Assembly: GCF_026151205.1 (NCBI RefSeq)
Contig: NC_087079.1
Coordinates: 16,005,445 to 16,069,444, forward strand
Direction: 5' to 3'
Origin: Bolinopsis microptera
Taxonomy: Eukaryota; Ctenophora; Tentaculata; Lobata; Bolinopsidae
Length of the DNA: 64,000 nucleotides
Made by a program: the position numbers and the translations under genes. The notes under the pieces were generated by a model, which ran no database searches, had not been told where the DNA came from, and was given only the letters and a program-made list of their open reading frames with translations. How positions within the stretch are numbered: position 1 is the stretch's first letter; the number at the start of each line of letters is the position of its first letter. This document shows, piece by piece, positions 20,327 to 31,479 of this stretch.

Positions 20327-23300
20327 ATGGCACTTGGTGTTTCCAGACAGTTGGCAGCACGCCTCAATCTGCTACTCAGCAGGGCAGCCAGTAGTGTTGC
20401 CAGTGTACCGTATATCCCTGAAACTGTAGTAACTCCTGAGGATGGGAGACCTATCTACCTGGACATTCAGGTAACTACTAAGCAGTTACATCACTGCTTA
20501 TAATGTGATAACAATGGTTATCTCCCTCCCAGTTATTGCACCCCTATTTAATGCATTATATTAGCGTAAACAAGAGTGAGATAACAACTTTTACATTATG
20601 GACAGTTACATACTGATCATGAGAGAATATATATTCCATGCTACTGTAATAACTATATTATGTAGCTTTAATTAAAGTAGGTACTTGCAAGAACTCTTTC
20701 GCAAAATGGGATGTTTTCATAATGAACAAGGTCGATTTCTCGGTTATTTTCGAGCTCTCGTTTAGAAAATATATCTACAGGGGGTAAAAAATATGCCTCA
20801 CCTCCCCACCAGAATCCACATGCATCTATAATCTTTAAGTCGTGTACTTAATGTGTTATTTAATGTAACTGAGCTACCCCATTAGGCAACAACACCAGTA
20901 GACCCACGTGTATTAGACGCAATGTTGCCCTACCAGATGGGTGCGTACGGTAACCCTCACTCGCGTACTCACGCGTACGGCTGGGAGAGTGAGGAGGGTG
21001 TGGAGATAGCACGCGAGCAAGTCGCTCAACTCATCGGTAATATTCCTATCTGCTAAATACAGACATCAACATATTCATACTATGTATATTATCTCTATTA
21101 TAATTCAAAGAATTCTTTTTGTCTGTATGTCTGTACGACCGCCCACGTGCAAATCAGACTAGAAATAGGAATTTAGGTAACAACCAAAACGTTCCATAGC
21201 AACGGTGTTTTAATGCACACATGCACGTGCAAAGATTGTTTTAACGTCATTTTGATCGGTTTTGTGGTAATTACGTTGTGTTTAAAGTGTTTTATATTTA
21301 AATCGGCTGTATCTTCGGTTGGGATGGATATTTTTTGATGCGATTAAAACTTTCTTTCAAAGAATACTACTAGCTTCGTCCCCGTTACCAATACCACGGG
21401 CTTTCTAGTATTGTATATAAAATGAGTATTGAGTAGTATAATAATACAACTCATAATGTTTTTTTAACGCTGTATATTGAAGTTTTACCATGGTGATACC
21501 TGTAACACAAATGATAACGGGCATAACCATGATAACACTAGTATGTGTTTACAGGAGCTAACCCAAAAGAGATAATATTTACTTCTGGAGCTACGGAAAG
21601 TAACAACATTGCAGTAAAAGGAGTTGCTAAGTTCTACCGTAAGAGGAAACAGCACGTGATTACTGCAGCAACTGAACACAAATGTGTGTTGGACAGTTGT
21701 AGATACTTGGAAAAAGAGGGATTTGAGGTTAGCGATACTATTAGTTGTATTTTTAACCATCATATCATTGTAAATATCTGTACTTTAACGTTATATTGAG
21801 GGATATTTTAGTTATGGATAATGTATCTTAATTCTTATGTAACTTACTAACTTAGTACATGTTATATAACTGATGTACCAGGTGACGTATCTACCAGTCC
21901 AAAAGAACGGAGTTATTGACATGGACCTATTCAAAGCCAGCATCAGACCTAACACTGGTACGCAACAACACTTGTGAAGGAGGGGGTGGGGGTGGGGTGG
22001 GGTGGGGTGGGGCTGGGGTGGGGTGGGTGGGGGTGGGCTGGGGTGGGGGTGGGGTGGGGTGGGGTGGGGGTGGGGGTGGGGTGGGGTGGGGGTCGGGTGG
22101 TGTGGGGGGATTGTTCAATTGTCTACTATACAGTTGCTTAATTATCCTGTTTAATCCTGTTATACGTCTCACATATATTAACTGATAATTCCCTGTGCAG
22201 GTTTAGTATCGTTTATGTACGTTAACAATGAGATCGGAGTAACTCAGCCAGTCAAAGAGATTGGTGAGATTTGCAGACAAAACAAAATCTTCTTCCACAC
22301 TGACGCAGCGCAGGTAAAGGCAACAGGAGTGTAGCTTCTCTTCACTGTTCTCAGCTGCTGTATCTTAATCAGTGGCAGTGTTTGTCTATTAGGAAGATTG
22401 TGTAATTAATTACACAATTAGTATATGGACACGTTCATTTGAGTTTGAGGATATTGGTAAACAAAAATGATAGCGTTTTCGACGATAGTGGCTTAATTTT
22501 GACATCTATTAAGCTAGCACGTTCAGAAGTTCTGAACATTAGCCACGTAACCCATACTCCCATATGCACTGCTCAGAAAGAAAATCTATTGTTGTTAGGC
22601 ACTATAATGGTTCAAATGTCACATTTTGTGTGACTTAGTTAACTGCAGTTGTCTAATTATCATTCCTTGGTCTAAAATATAGTAGATTAGGTCAATCTAA
22701 CAATTATGATACAACATTGGTTAAAGGGCACGGATCGAACGGTTACAAGGCAATATTTGGGTAACTTTGTCACACTCAGAATACCAAACCTCTATTCTAC
22801 TGTGAGGTGTCCTCAAAAACCTTTTAACTCATTATTTGATGGTTGATCTACCAATCATAGCCCTAAAATATGTTGTTTCGAATAGTTAGCTAATACAGGA
22901 ACTTGGTTATTGGGAAATGAGGTTAATTCTGTCACAATATATGGAATTTTAATTTTTGGGCGAATTATTTATATCTGTTTTTGGTTTGAAAGGCGGGAAA
23001 ACTTTACATGATGACAATGTAGTTGATGCAAGTTAAGATCAGTTGATGTTTACATTGTCACAAAAAATGATACGAAATCGTAAATAGGTTAAAAACAATG
23101 ATTATAGAATGAAATAGTCTCTTATAATAACTCTTATAATAACTGATGTGACAAAGTAAACATGTCTTGCCCCTATTTTAAAGATCTATATATTCTATGA
23201 CTCTATTAGAATTCAACATTCTTTCAGAAAAAAATCGGTAGAATATTGTCCAGAACATCAGAGCTCAAGTTTAACAATTTTAGGTTAAATTTGTCAGTCA

Positions 23301-26300
23301 CCAAAAATGTGACAAAATTAACTTTTCCTGCCCCAAAAATTTCAAGATAGTGTGTAAAAATTAGCATAGGCTGCCTTATTACCTATATAAATCAATCCCA
23401 ACTACGAAAAGATCTGTTAATCTTATGACGATTACCTAACTCTTATAATAACTGATGTGACAAAGTAAACATGTCTTGCCCCTATTTTGAAGAGCTATAC
23501 CTCTATTAGAATACTATGTAACTTTATCATCAATGAACTAGTTATTTAGCCAGCAAGGAGCTAACAGAGTTATAATAATTTGTTTGTGACGAAATTACCC
23601 TATTTTTGACCATGTTGCGGTAGTTTAATTGTGACACTGTTAACATATTACCACCCGATAATGATTTATGTGACTGGTGCGTGGTACATGCAGTGTTGTT
23701 TGATCCATAGTACGTAATATAAGGGGTTTAAGCTAATATATCATTATTTGTTCAATTTCACACATGTTCAGATATCATCAAGATTATGTGACAAAGTAAA
23801 CTTGTTTGTGCCTTCTGTGTTTTAATTCCTTACGACTATATGATATAATAACAATTCCTAGCACTTCCAGGCCATCAAATAAACCTACACTACTCAGCAT
23901 TGCTTATCAGGGTGCCCTAAACATTCTTCACATGTTTTCTTAAATGTGTGACAGAGTAAACCTGAGTGCACCATCTAACGAAAAAACTCGTCAAATATGT
24001 AGGTAATGGTCATATGTACCCATCCAATCAACTGGACACTTAAAAATTTGGTCAAAAACGGCAGCAAGGGGTCCATATTTACTCCGTCACATGTTTATAG
24101 TGTGACAATGTAACCATTTCCGTGCCGGCCGTATTTAAGCGATATCTTATCAGCTGATTAAGATATCGTTAAGTGACAAAGTTAGCCTAGAGGATGAGAC
24201 GATTATCCTAACCATCAAGGGTTTGTGTAATTTCATAGTGTGACAAAGTCAACTACACTGTGCCTTTTAATAGGGTCACTTATATTTACCAATATCCTCA
24301 AACTCAAATGAACGTGTCCATATATATAATTAATTCTACTCTCTCATATTCCTGTATTTACTCTCTCATATTCCTGTAATTACTTCCAGGCTGTTGGCAA
24401 GATTCCAGTGGACGTGAATGAGAATAATATCGACCTTATGTCAATAAGTGGACACAAGATATACGGTCCTAAAGGAGTGGGTGCTCTCTACGTTAGGAGA
24501 CGACCTAGAGTGCGACTAGAACCTCTGCAAAGTGGAGGTAAGTTACCATGGAGTTACCATGACAACAACAGAGTGGAGGTTAGTTACCATTACAGTTAGT
24601 TACCATGACAACAACAGAGTGGAGGTTAGTTACCATTACAGTTAGTTACCATGACAACAACAGAGTAAAGGTTAGTTACCATTACAGTTAGTTACCATGA
24701 CAACAACAGAGTGGAGGTTAGTTACCATTACAGTTAGTAACCACTACAGTTACCATGACAACAACAGAGTGAATGTAAATGTAACAGTGAAACTGTCCAG
24801 GTGGTCAGGAGAGAGGAATGAGAAGTGGTACAGTTCCCACTCATCTCTGCGTGGGACTCGGGGCAGCCTGCTCACTTGCTCAACAAGAGATCAGGTTAAC
24901 ATTTTACTTCATTTTACTTTATTTTAACAGATATATTCATAGTTTTAATTCAAACAATGTATTAACTGATTTAAAACTTAATTCCGAGCCCTCTTCTTAA
25001 ATTCGTTATTAAATAATCTATTGGAGGTAGAAGGCTCGTGATGAGTGATCGCAATCATTATGAATAACAGCCAAAGAAAAGAATTACCCCAAAGGTTTCA
25101 AATGCTGAGAAAGTGTTTCGATAATGACCTAATATCGAATAACCATTTTAGTTACGACCACGATTACGTGAAGATGCTGAGTGACAGGTTTGTGGAGAAA
25201 GTGACCTCGGAACTAACACATGTGGAGCGGAATGGAGACCCAGAGAGAGGGTACCCTGGCTGTGTCAACCTCTCATTTGCTTACGTCGAGGGAGAGAGTT
25301 TACTAATGGCTCTCAAAGATATCGCTCTCTCCTCAGGTTTGTATCTTTCTTTGCTTGTTTGAGTTTAAGAACATTTAAAATTTGAGATTGAATGTTTTTA
25401 TGATATCTTGTTTACGTTGTTATCAGGTTGTGAGATTTGGGAATGTTCACCAGTACATATCTCCTTCTCTCCTTTTTATTGTACTGATTTGTGTTTCTAA
25501 CTTTCTATTTTGATTTTACAAAGCAACTTTTAATGATTATTAATGAAATTATCGGATATTTATAATTCAATATGTATTGATTCTTCTGTGGAAAATAAAA
25601 ATTGTATTTTACTTAAAAATTGTATTTTACTATAGCTACCTGACTGTTATCCTCCCTCAGGTTCAGCTTGTACTTCTGCTTCTCTGGAACCGAGTTATGT
25701 GCTGAGAGCGCTGGGGGCAGATGATGACATGGCTCACTCCTCAATCAGGTAATAAACAGACTTGAAGGGGAATTTGAGAGAATACTCACAGGTCAATATC
25801 TGTCCACATTGCACCTAACAAGTAACTGTGTCAGTTTTAAATTGGTAAATTCTCGTATCATCATAGCCTGAATCATAGCCTGCATAATATCATAGCCTGA
25901 ATAATATATCAAACTGGACATAAATTCCTTAATTTATATGGTTTATAGCTCTAGCGATTACCTTCAATGAGAAACCTCAAGTAGAGCTCAAAACAATCAA
26001 ATCGTAGCTATTAATCTATGCTTGAATACTGTGACAAAATCTGTGGCAAACTCATATTAGTTCAAAAGGGTCTACTGAAACTTTTAGCGCCAGCGGCGCT
26101 TAATTTAAAATGTTTACTCTGCGCTTTGCGCGGAATTAACGAGTGTCACGTTAGATCATGTCACGTACTATAACTCGCGTAACGTATCATGTGCTATTCC
26201 ATTCGGTGAATAATTCATATATTAGGACGCAATGAAACTATATGCAATATTCCAAGAAAAGCCGTAGATTAGGAGTCCTACGACTGGGGTGGTCGGTCAG

Positions 26301-26891
26301 TCGGTGGCCCCAAGTACCCCAACTACTGTAAAAACATGAAGACTTTATTGACTGGGCTGTATTAGAGGAAAAGCTAGAAAGTATTTTAGCCGCATGCTAT
26401 AATGTTTAGTAGGTATTGCTGTGTTAACCATGGTAAACGTGTTCAGGTTCGGGTTTGGACGTTACTCGACAGTAGAGGAGGTAGATTACACAGCTGAGAG
26501 GTGTATTAAACACGTGACTAGGCTTCGGGAAATGTCGCCGCTATGGGAGATGGTTCAGGTAAACATTCTCCCTCAACTATTTACTATAACTTTAGATTTG
26601 TTTGGAGAGGCGAATCATACACAGTTTAGGCTCTTGAAATCTTCGATATAAAAATCATCTTGAGAGAACCTCCTCAAATTATTTGTTATATTAGTAGTGT
26701 TGAAAGTATTAAAACTATTTACCATCATATTATCGCTACATTGTCGCTCACTTATAATCATTACATGGATTTCTCTGTTTTTAACCTGTTTGATTGCTCA
26801 CACAGTTAATAATTAATATCTACAAGATTCTTAGTTGAACATATTTCAGGAAGGGATCGACATCAAGACGATTCAGTGGTCTCAGCACTAA
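20327..26891 (+). CDS. NFS1: Mitochondrial cysteine desulfurase NFS1 (11 exons)
   Basis: PLP enzyme that takes sulfur from cysteine for Fe-S cluster assembly and tRNA thiolation, acting in the mitochondrion with its ISD11/ACP and ISCU partners. Exons: 20327-20470, 20886-21036, 21555-21727, 21882-21957, 22201-22313, 24390-24537, 24801-24894, 25152-25336, 25661-25748, 26447-26558, 26850-26891. All introns are GT-AG, phases match, and the total of 1326 nt gives 441 residues; human NFS1 has 457. Residues 1-30 form an Arg/Leu/Ser-rich presequence. [34 protein letters not shown] and HTDAAQ are conserved PLP-site segments. Lys242 in [12 protein letters not shown] is the Schiff-base lysine and Cys365 in [12 protein letters not shown] the persulfide cysteine. 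[12 protein letters not shown] and a terminal WSQH close the protein. Introns 4, 5 and 6 carry distinct repeats (listed separately). AATAAA near 27368 is a likely poly(A) signal. The gene looks fully functional. Confidence 0.97.
21978..22110 (+). repeat. G-rich GGGGT simple repeat in NFS1 intron 4
   Basis: About 130 bp of GGGGTGGGGT-type sequence starts some 20 bases after the exon 4 donor, on the sense strand. The pre-mRNA would therefore contain many G4 runs able to form quadruplexes near the splice site. Confidence 0.9.
22700..24260 (+). repeat. Degenerate ~155-bp satellite in NFS1 intron 5
   Basis: The motif GTGACAAAGTAAAC, often followed within 10-20 bases by TGCC or GTGCC, recurs at about 23148, 23309, 23457, 23586, 23631, 23788, 23948, 24102, 24173 and 24240. 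Most intervals are 129-161 bp. Two stretches (about 23124-23180 and 23437-23492) are nearly identical over more than 50 bp. The array explains most of this 2.1-kb intron, the longest in the gene. A 24-bp duplication (about 24334-24377) also lies just ahead of the exon 6 acceptor. Confidence 0.65.
24532..24775 (+). repeat. 46-bp minisatellite copying the exon 6 splice donor
   Basis: NFS1 exon 6 ends AGTGGAG followed by GTAAGTTACCAT. The following intron consists of 46-bp units each ending AGAGTGGAG and starting GTTAGTTACCAT, so every unit carries a copy of the exon-intron junction. About five units are visible, one of them altered to AGAGTAAAG. The array fills nearly the whole 263-bp intron 6. 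Confidence 0.88.
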
Positions 26892-28080
26892 ACTCCACCA
26901 AGCTGAGATTTACAATCAGCTGTTATTCTCCAACAATCTCAGTTTACAAATGAGAAGATGAAGATTTCAGTTGGGTGGTGTCCCTCAAGAAGCCACCGAA
27001 CACAATTCAAAGTGACCCTTGATTATGTGTCTCCATAACTACAAGTTGTCTCCATGGCAATTGGCAACTTGTCTCCTAACAGTATTTCGTTTAACGTGTG
27101 AAGAACCTTATTTATTGACCCTCAGACTTGAACAATTAAGGTGTTTGGGTGTTTTTGAAAATAGCCTGGTTCACTGTTGGATAAACATCGTTGCACTTCA
27201 ATGACGATATCTTTAAGGTTATTTATTCATTGTTGGGTGTTGAGATTTTTAATCTTTAAATGTTGTTTTTGCCATGGATTGCGAAGATGAATAACAAATA
27301 TCGCCACAAAATCCGCCAAAAAAATGGTTGCAAAAATGACGACGACCCTTATAATAATGACCCTTATTAATAAAGTTAGTTTTTAGAATACCTACCATGT
27401 AGAAGAGTTTTAATTGATAAAACCTGAAAGTTCGAAATGTTTTTAAACAATTTTTTTATAGAGAAATATATGCATACATCTATCGTATGATTTGTTTAAT
27501 TTCATTTGTTATTTAATCGTACGAAAGAATTGGTACTGGAAAATTTCTTGAATTTTCCAGTCTCAATTCTTGTCCACAATTATAAATGTTTGAAAATTAC
27601 CTGAATTAAATGAAATTAAATTTCAATCACTACACTTCTTCAACTCTTCAACATTTGATGTATAATACATTGTATACATATTACATTGTATACATTGTAA
27701 ATCATTTTCACAGAAGGTCAAGAACATTCAAATTTATTGATAGTGTTATGAAAAGAGCTTCGAGAAAAAAAGCTGATAATTACTTATAGAATATGTGCTG
27801 AGTAATAGCAACAACAAGAAAGATGGAAGATAAAGGAAATCAGACGCGAACAGAGTTTTGTTTTAGTGTTTGATGACAGTTCCTGCTGTGAGCCGGGTGT
27901 GAGCCGGGTGTGAGCCGTCTGATCAGTGATCACATTAGATTTGTTGGTGAGTAATCATTCTATTGGGAGTTTGATTCTGTTGTACTTAAAACTAAAGTTG
28001 TCTAATCGTTCTGTCACCTACTGAAGCTTATAACCGTAATTGTTCATCTAAATTAAGCAGTCTTGATTAACTGTGAGAGA
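26892..28080. other. NFS1 3' UTR, then AT-rich intergenic DNA
   Basis: Up to about 27390 this is probably the NFS1 3' untranslated region. Beyond it no gene is evident. A GTGAGCCGG repeat (three copies) occurs near 27890-27915. Confidence 0.4.
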
Positions 28081-28083
28081 TAA

Positions 28084-28237
28084 GGGGTCGTTCACATATT
28101 ACGTAATCATTTTTTGGAACATTTTTACCCCCCCCCCCCCCTCCGTAATCAGTTTTACACATAGCTATTGTGTCAAAATTACACTAGCGTAACCCCCCCC
28201 CCCTCAGCTGATTACGTAATTAGATGTGGACGACCCC
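28084..28237. mobile_element. PIF/Harbinger-type MITE (copy 1)
   Basis: Ends GGGGTCGTTCACAT and (inverted) ATGTGGACGACCCC, flanked by TAA on both sides (28081-28083, 28238-28240). Subterminal ATTACGTAAT motifs face each other and two C-runs sit inside. A second copy with TTA flanks lies at 61085-61245. A 3-bp TWA duplication is the PIF/Harbinger signature. Confidence 0.85.
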
Positions 28238-28352
28238 TAAGCCCACCCCATTTACAGTTGGATTGAATAAGAAACGTATGGTTCTGTTAGAAACGAGCGT
28301 GCAGTTGATGCCATGTGGTGCTTAGAGCTGAACCAACACTCTCATCCTGGTA

Positions 28353-28672
28353 AGAGGCCCTTCACATGTTACGTCACATGTTACGTCACATGTTACGTCA
28401 CATGTTACGTCACATGTTACGTCACATGTTACGTCACATGTTACGTCACATGTTACGTCACATGTTACGTCACATGTTACGTCACATGTTACGTCACATG
28501 TTACGTCACATGTTACGTCACATGTTACGTCTGTGCGAATTTGCCATATTAAAACCCACCTCTCTCCGTTAGCCGGATTACTCATGGCCATTGTGTGAAA
28601 ATTACCCAATAGCGTCACCATTTCTGCTAATTTCGCCGCTCTAGGTTGTTGACGTAATATGTGGATCGGCCA
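28353..28672. mobile_element. Diverged PIF-type MITE with expanded terminal repeat
   Basis: The right half (about 28556-28672) follows copy 1 piece by piece: CCGTTAGCCGGATTA, CATTGTGTGAAAATTACCC, AATAGCGTCACC, GACGTAATATGTGGATCGG. The left end starts GGCCCTTCACATGTTACG, matching the start of the intact copies. It then breaks into the 12-bp array at 28363-28530. Confidence 0.7.
28363..28530. repeat. 12-bp satellite, 14 perfect units
   Basis: CACATGTTACGT repeated 14 times without a change. The unit equals the subterminal part of the surrounding MITE (TTCACATATTACGTAA in intact copies). The open frames across it on both strands (TCYV and MLRH repeats) are by-products. Confidence 0.95.
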
Positions 28673-31479
28673 ATGTTATGTTGTTGACAACTATCATATA
28701 GCATAATTTGTTAAATGATATTATATTTTGATCCTGGACCGCATGGTATTGGTGTCTCACCACTCACGAATCAATCCATGAATGAGGGGCGACCGCCGAC
28801 CATGCAGTCAATATTATGACGCCTAGACGTCCTTCAGCTGTTTTGATAATAATGGAATCATGCCACGAAATAATTTGGTTTTACAAAACCGCTCCCTAAG
28901 TGCGTTGGTGCGTACGACCCTTTTACTAATGCCCCAATAATTTATTAATGCTTTTACTATGATAAGATAAAATACTATGATAAGATAAAATACTACACAG
29001 CTTTCCTGAAACGGCGCATATAAACAAGTTCTTTGTGTTGATGGTGTACTGGTTTTACTAGTCACCTGTGATATGAGCATCTGGCTAGACTTAACTTTAC
29101 TGGGCGGCGCTCAGCCTGTCATTCCGCCGAATCTCTATTCTATCTATGTTCCGAATCTCTATTCTATATATGTTTATGAACATAATAGCCTGGGATCCCC
29201 AGGTAAGACTTAACTTGGAGTTGTTTGAATATTGATGTGGCTGGTGTACTGGTTTTACTAGTTGCCTGTGATTTGGGCATCTGGCTAGACTTGGAGTTGG
29301 TTGAATGTTGATGTGGCTGATAGGTGCTTGTAGGTTTATAACCTACCAGGATGCGTGCCGAGTTGGACTCGTCGACGGTCCTAATATATGGAACAAATAT
29401 TTTACGAGTATCACCCGTTAAATTGATGCAAACTGAAATGTGTACATGTGTACTGTAAAGGTTTAAAAAAATTAATTTTCACAGGATTTTAAAAGGTCTG
29501 AGTAACTCCCAAACCGAGGGTGGATTCTAAACTTATGTCCGAAGAAACCTGGTGTGCTGTTAGCGGCGGATTTTCCTATTTTAAACTCAAGTGGTCCTTT
29601 CATTCCTTGTAGCTTCGTAGCTATTCGATCAATAATTGATGGAGGGTAACCGGAGAATTTTAAACAGGTTTTAAGCTCTCGATCCTTCATGCTATTCGAT
29701 TGCAGTCTGGGAAATCGCAGTCTGGGAAATCGTTGTCTGGGGAATTCTGTAAGCCTTCAAAGGTGTTTCCTGGGCGTTGATCTCCTGTCGAATTGAAGCA
29801 GAATTGGGAATGCGATGTAAGTGTCCGAGTTTCGAATTTAATCTCAGTCTCTTTACACTGTCTAGCCTTTTGCTTCGTCATCGATGTAGTAAAATCACAG
29901 CTGGACAATGGATACCACCTGTAGGGATTCTACCTTTTTGTTGTACCAAGAATCCTTGAAACTGTGCTTGCTATGTATTTATGATAGTGTTCTATTGTTA
30001 TTAAAGTTATAACAGTTATACTCCAGTTGCAGTGCTCCAGTTGCTCCTCTGCTATTCACATACTGTATATATAACACTCGACCTCGAATATTATCCGGCT
30101 CAACAAGTTACCATCCATCTGTTCGGGGGTTGGGTAATATGACCTTCAAGTACTGAACTCTGCTAAACAAACCCCCTCCCCGTTCATTAGTCCCCTGATA
30201 AGCTACCTAGCTCGCTGGTCAGTCTGTATAGTACGTTATGCTGCGTATAATGATAATGCACGCAGTTCACGCTGCATGTTATGCGACACATGTTTAAAAG
30301 TACTGTGCTCTATAATATTGTGTGTCCTACAAACTAACACACCAGCTAGAGTACTACTCTCGTGCACTGCCACACGGCCGGTAGCAACTTTAATTAGCTT
30401 GTGTTTGTTAGCAGACTCGTTAACTGTGCGGTAGTTAACACAGTGGAGTCCTCCAAACTTTACTCACTTGCAAAGTCCTCTCGAGCAGAATGTTCGTTTT
30501 AGTATTTTAGTGTGAGTCTATTTTTGTACGTGTTGTTCAAGTAGTGAATGTTTTAAGACGAGCTCTGCAACAGTTGTTGAGTAAGTCACGTGACACGTGC
30601 TTTTATTTGAATTGCGAACAGAAAAGGAGGTTTTTTACTTCCTTTTCTTTAAACGTTTTTCCAGTAAACTATCATTTTGACATCTCCGCGGAAGAAAGGA
30701 CGCTTACTAATTGCCCAAAAATGTCCATCTTTATAGTCAATTTGCCGATAATCTACTACTGGGAACATCACTCCAGAACAGATCATTTATAGGATCTGAG
30801 GAATTTTGACAAGAACAGAAGCAATTCAAAGCTCTCAAATTGCCTTGTTTTATAATGTAAGGTGTAATCGATTACAGTCATAAAGTATTCGATTATAATC
30901 ATAAAGTTTGACTATAGGGTCGCGAATCATTTCCAATAGTCCCACGTATCAGATTTTTAAGTAGATTCACCCAATTAATTAGATTCTTGACATGCCATTG
31001 TACTTTGTTTTAACATTTACTGATGATTGTTACCGATGTAGGTGACATATTTAACATTTTTGGATGATGATTTTATCGTTACTGCAAACATTTTGTGTCT
31101 TTTACCACGATCATGAAATTATCTTGTTTGTTCGTCTGTTTTCTAAGGAGAATTTTGCTTAGTGTTAATTAGTGGACGAACTGTTTTTACTTTAGGTACT
31201 ATAATTAGTCAGCGATGAATCCTGAATCCTGATACTACAAAGGGTCGTTTCTCGGATTCTCGATTTAGTCGCAACGAGTTGCATAACTACTCCTGATTAC
31301 CAGGAGTACTCTAATTTGAAAACTATCCTGTTTTTGATCCAATAATAATAATCGCTGACGCTCGAAACTTTTACCACCCAAACTATTATTAAAGACTAGG
31401 ATCTGAACTGCGGTTACATCCATCAGGGTAGTACATATTAGTAGCTATTAGTTTGTAGTAATAAAGGTTGAGTAGTACC
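28673..31479. other. Intergenic; small tandem repeats, no recognised gene
   Basis: A block beginning GTGTACTGGTTTTACTAGT occurs twice (about 29045-29090 and 29241-29290). A 15-bp unit around GTCTGGGAAATCG is repeated three times near 29700-29745. Adjoining minus-strand frames at 29472-29690 and 29687-29908 could be a decayed mobile-element fragment (KTCLKFSGYPPSIIDRIATK), but I do not recognise it. Nothing else stands out. Confidence 0.35.

Noticed and set aside
27019-27204. 61-codon frame after the NFS1 stop
   Set aside because: Lies in the probable NFS1 3' UTR and has no recognisable motif.
28313-28621. Repeated TCYV, MLRH and VTCD frames
   Set aside because: Translation of the 12-bp satellite; open in many frames because the unit is a multiple of 3.
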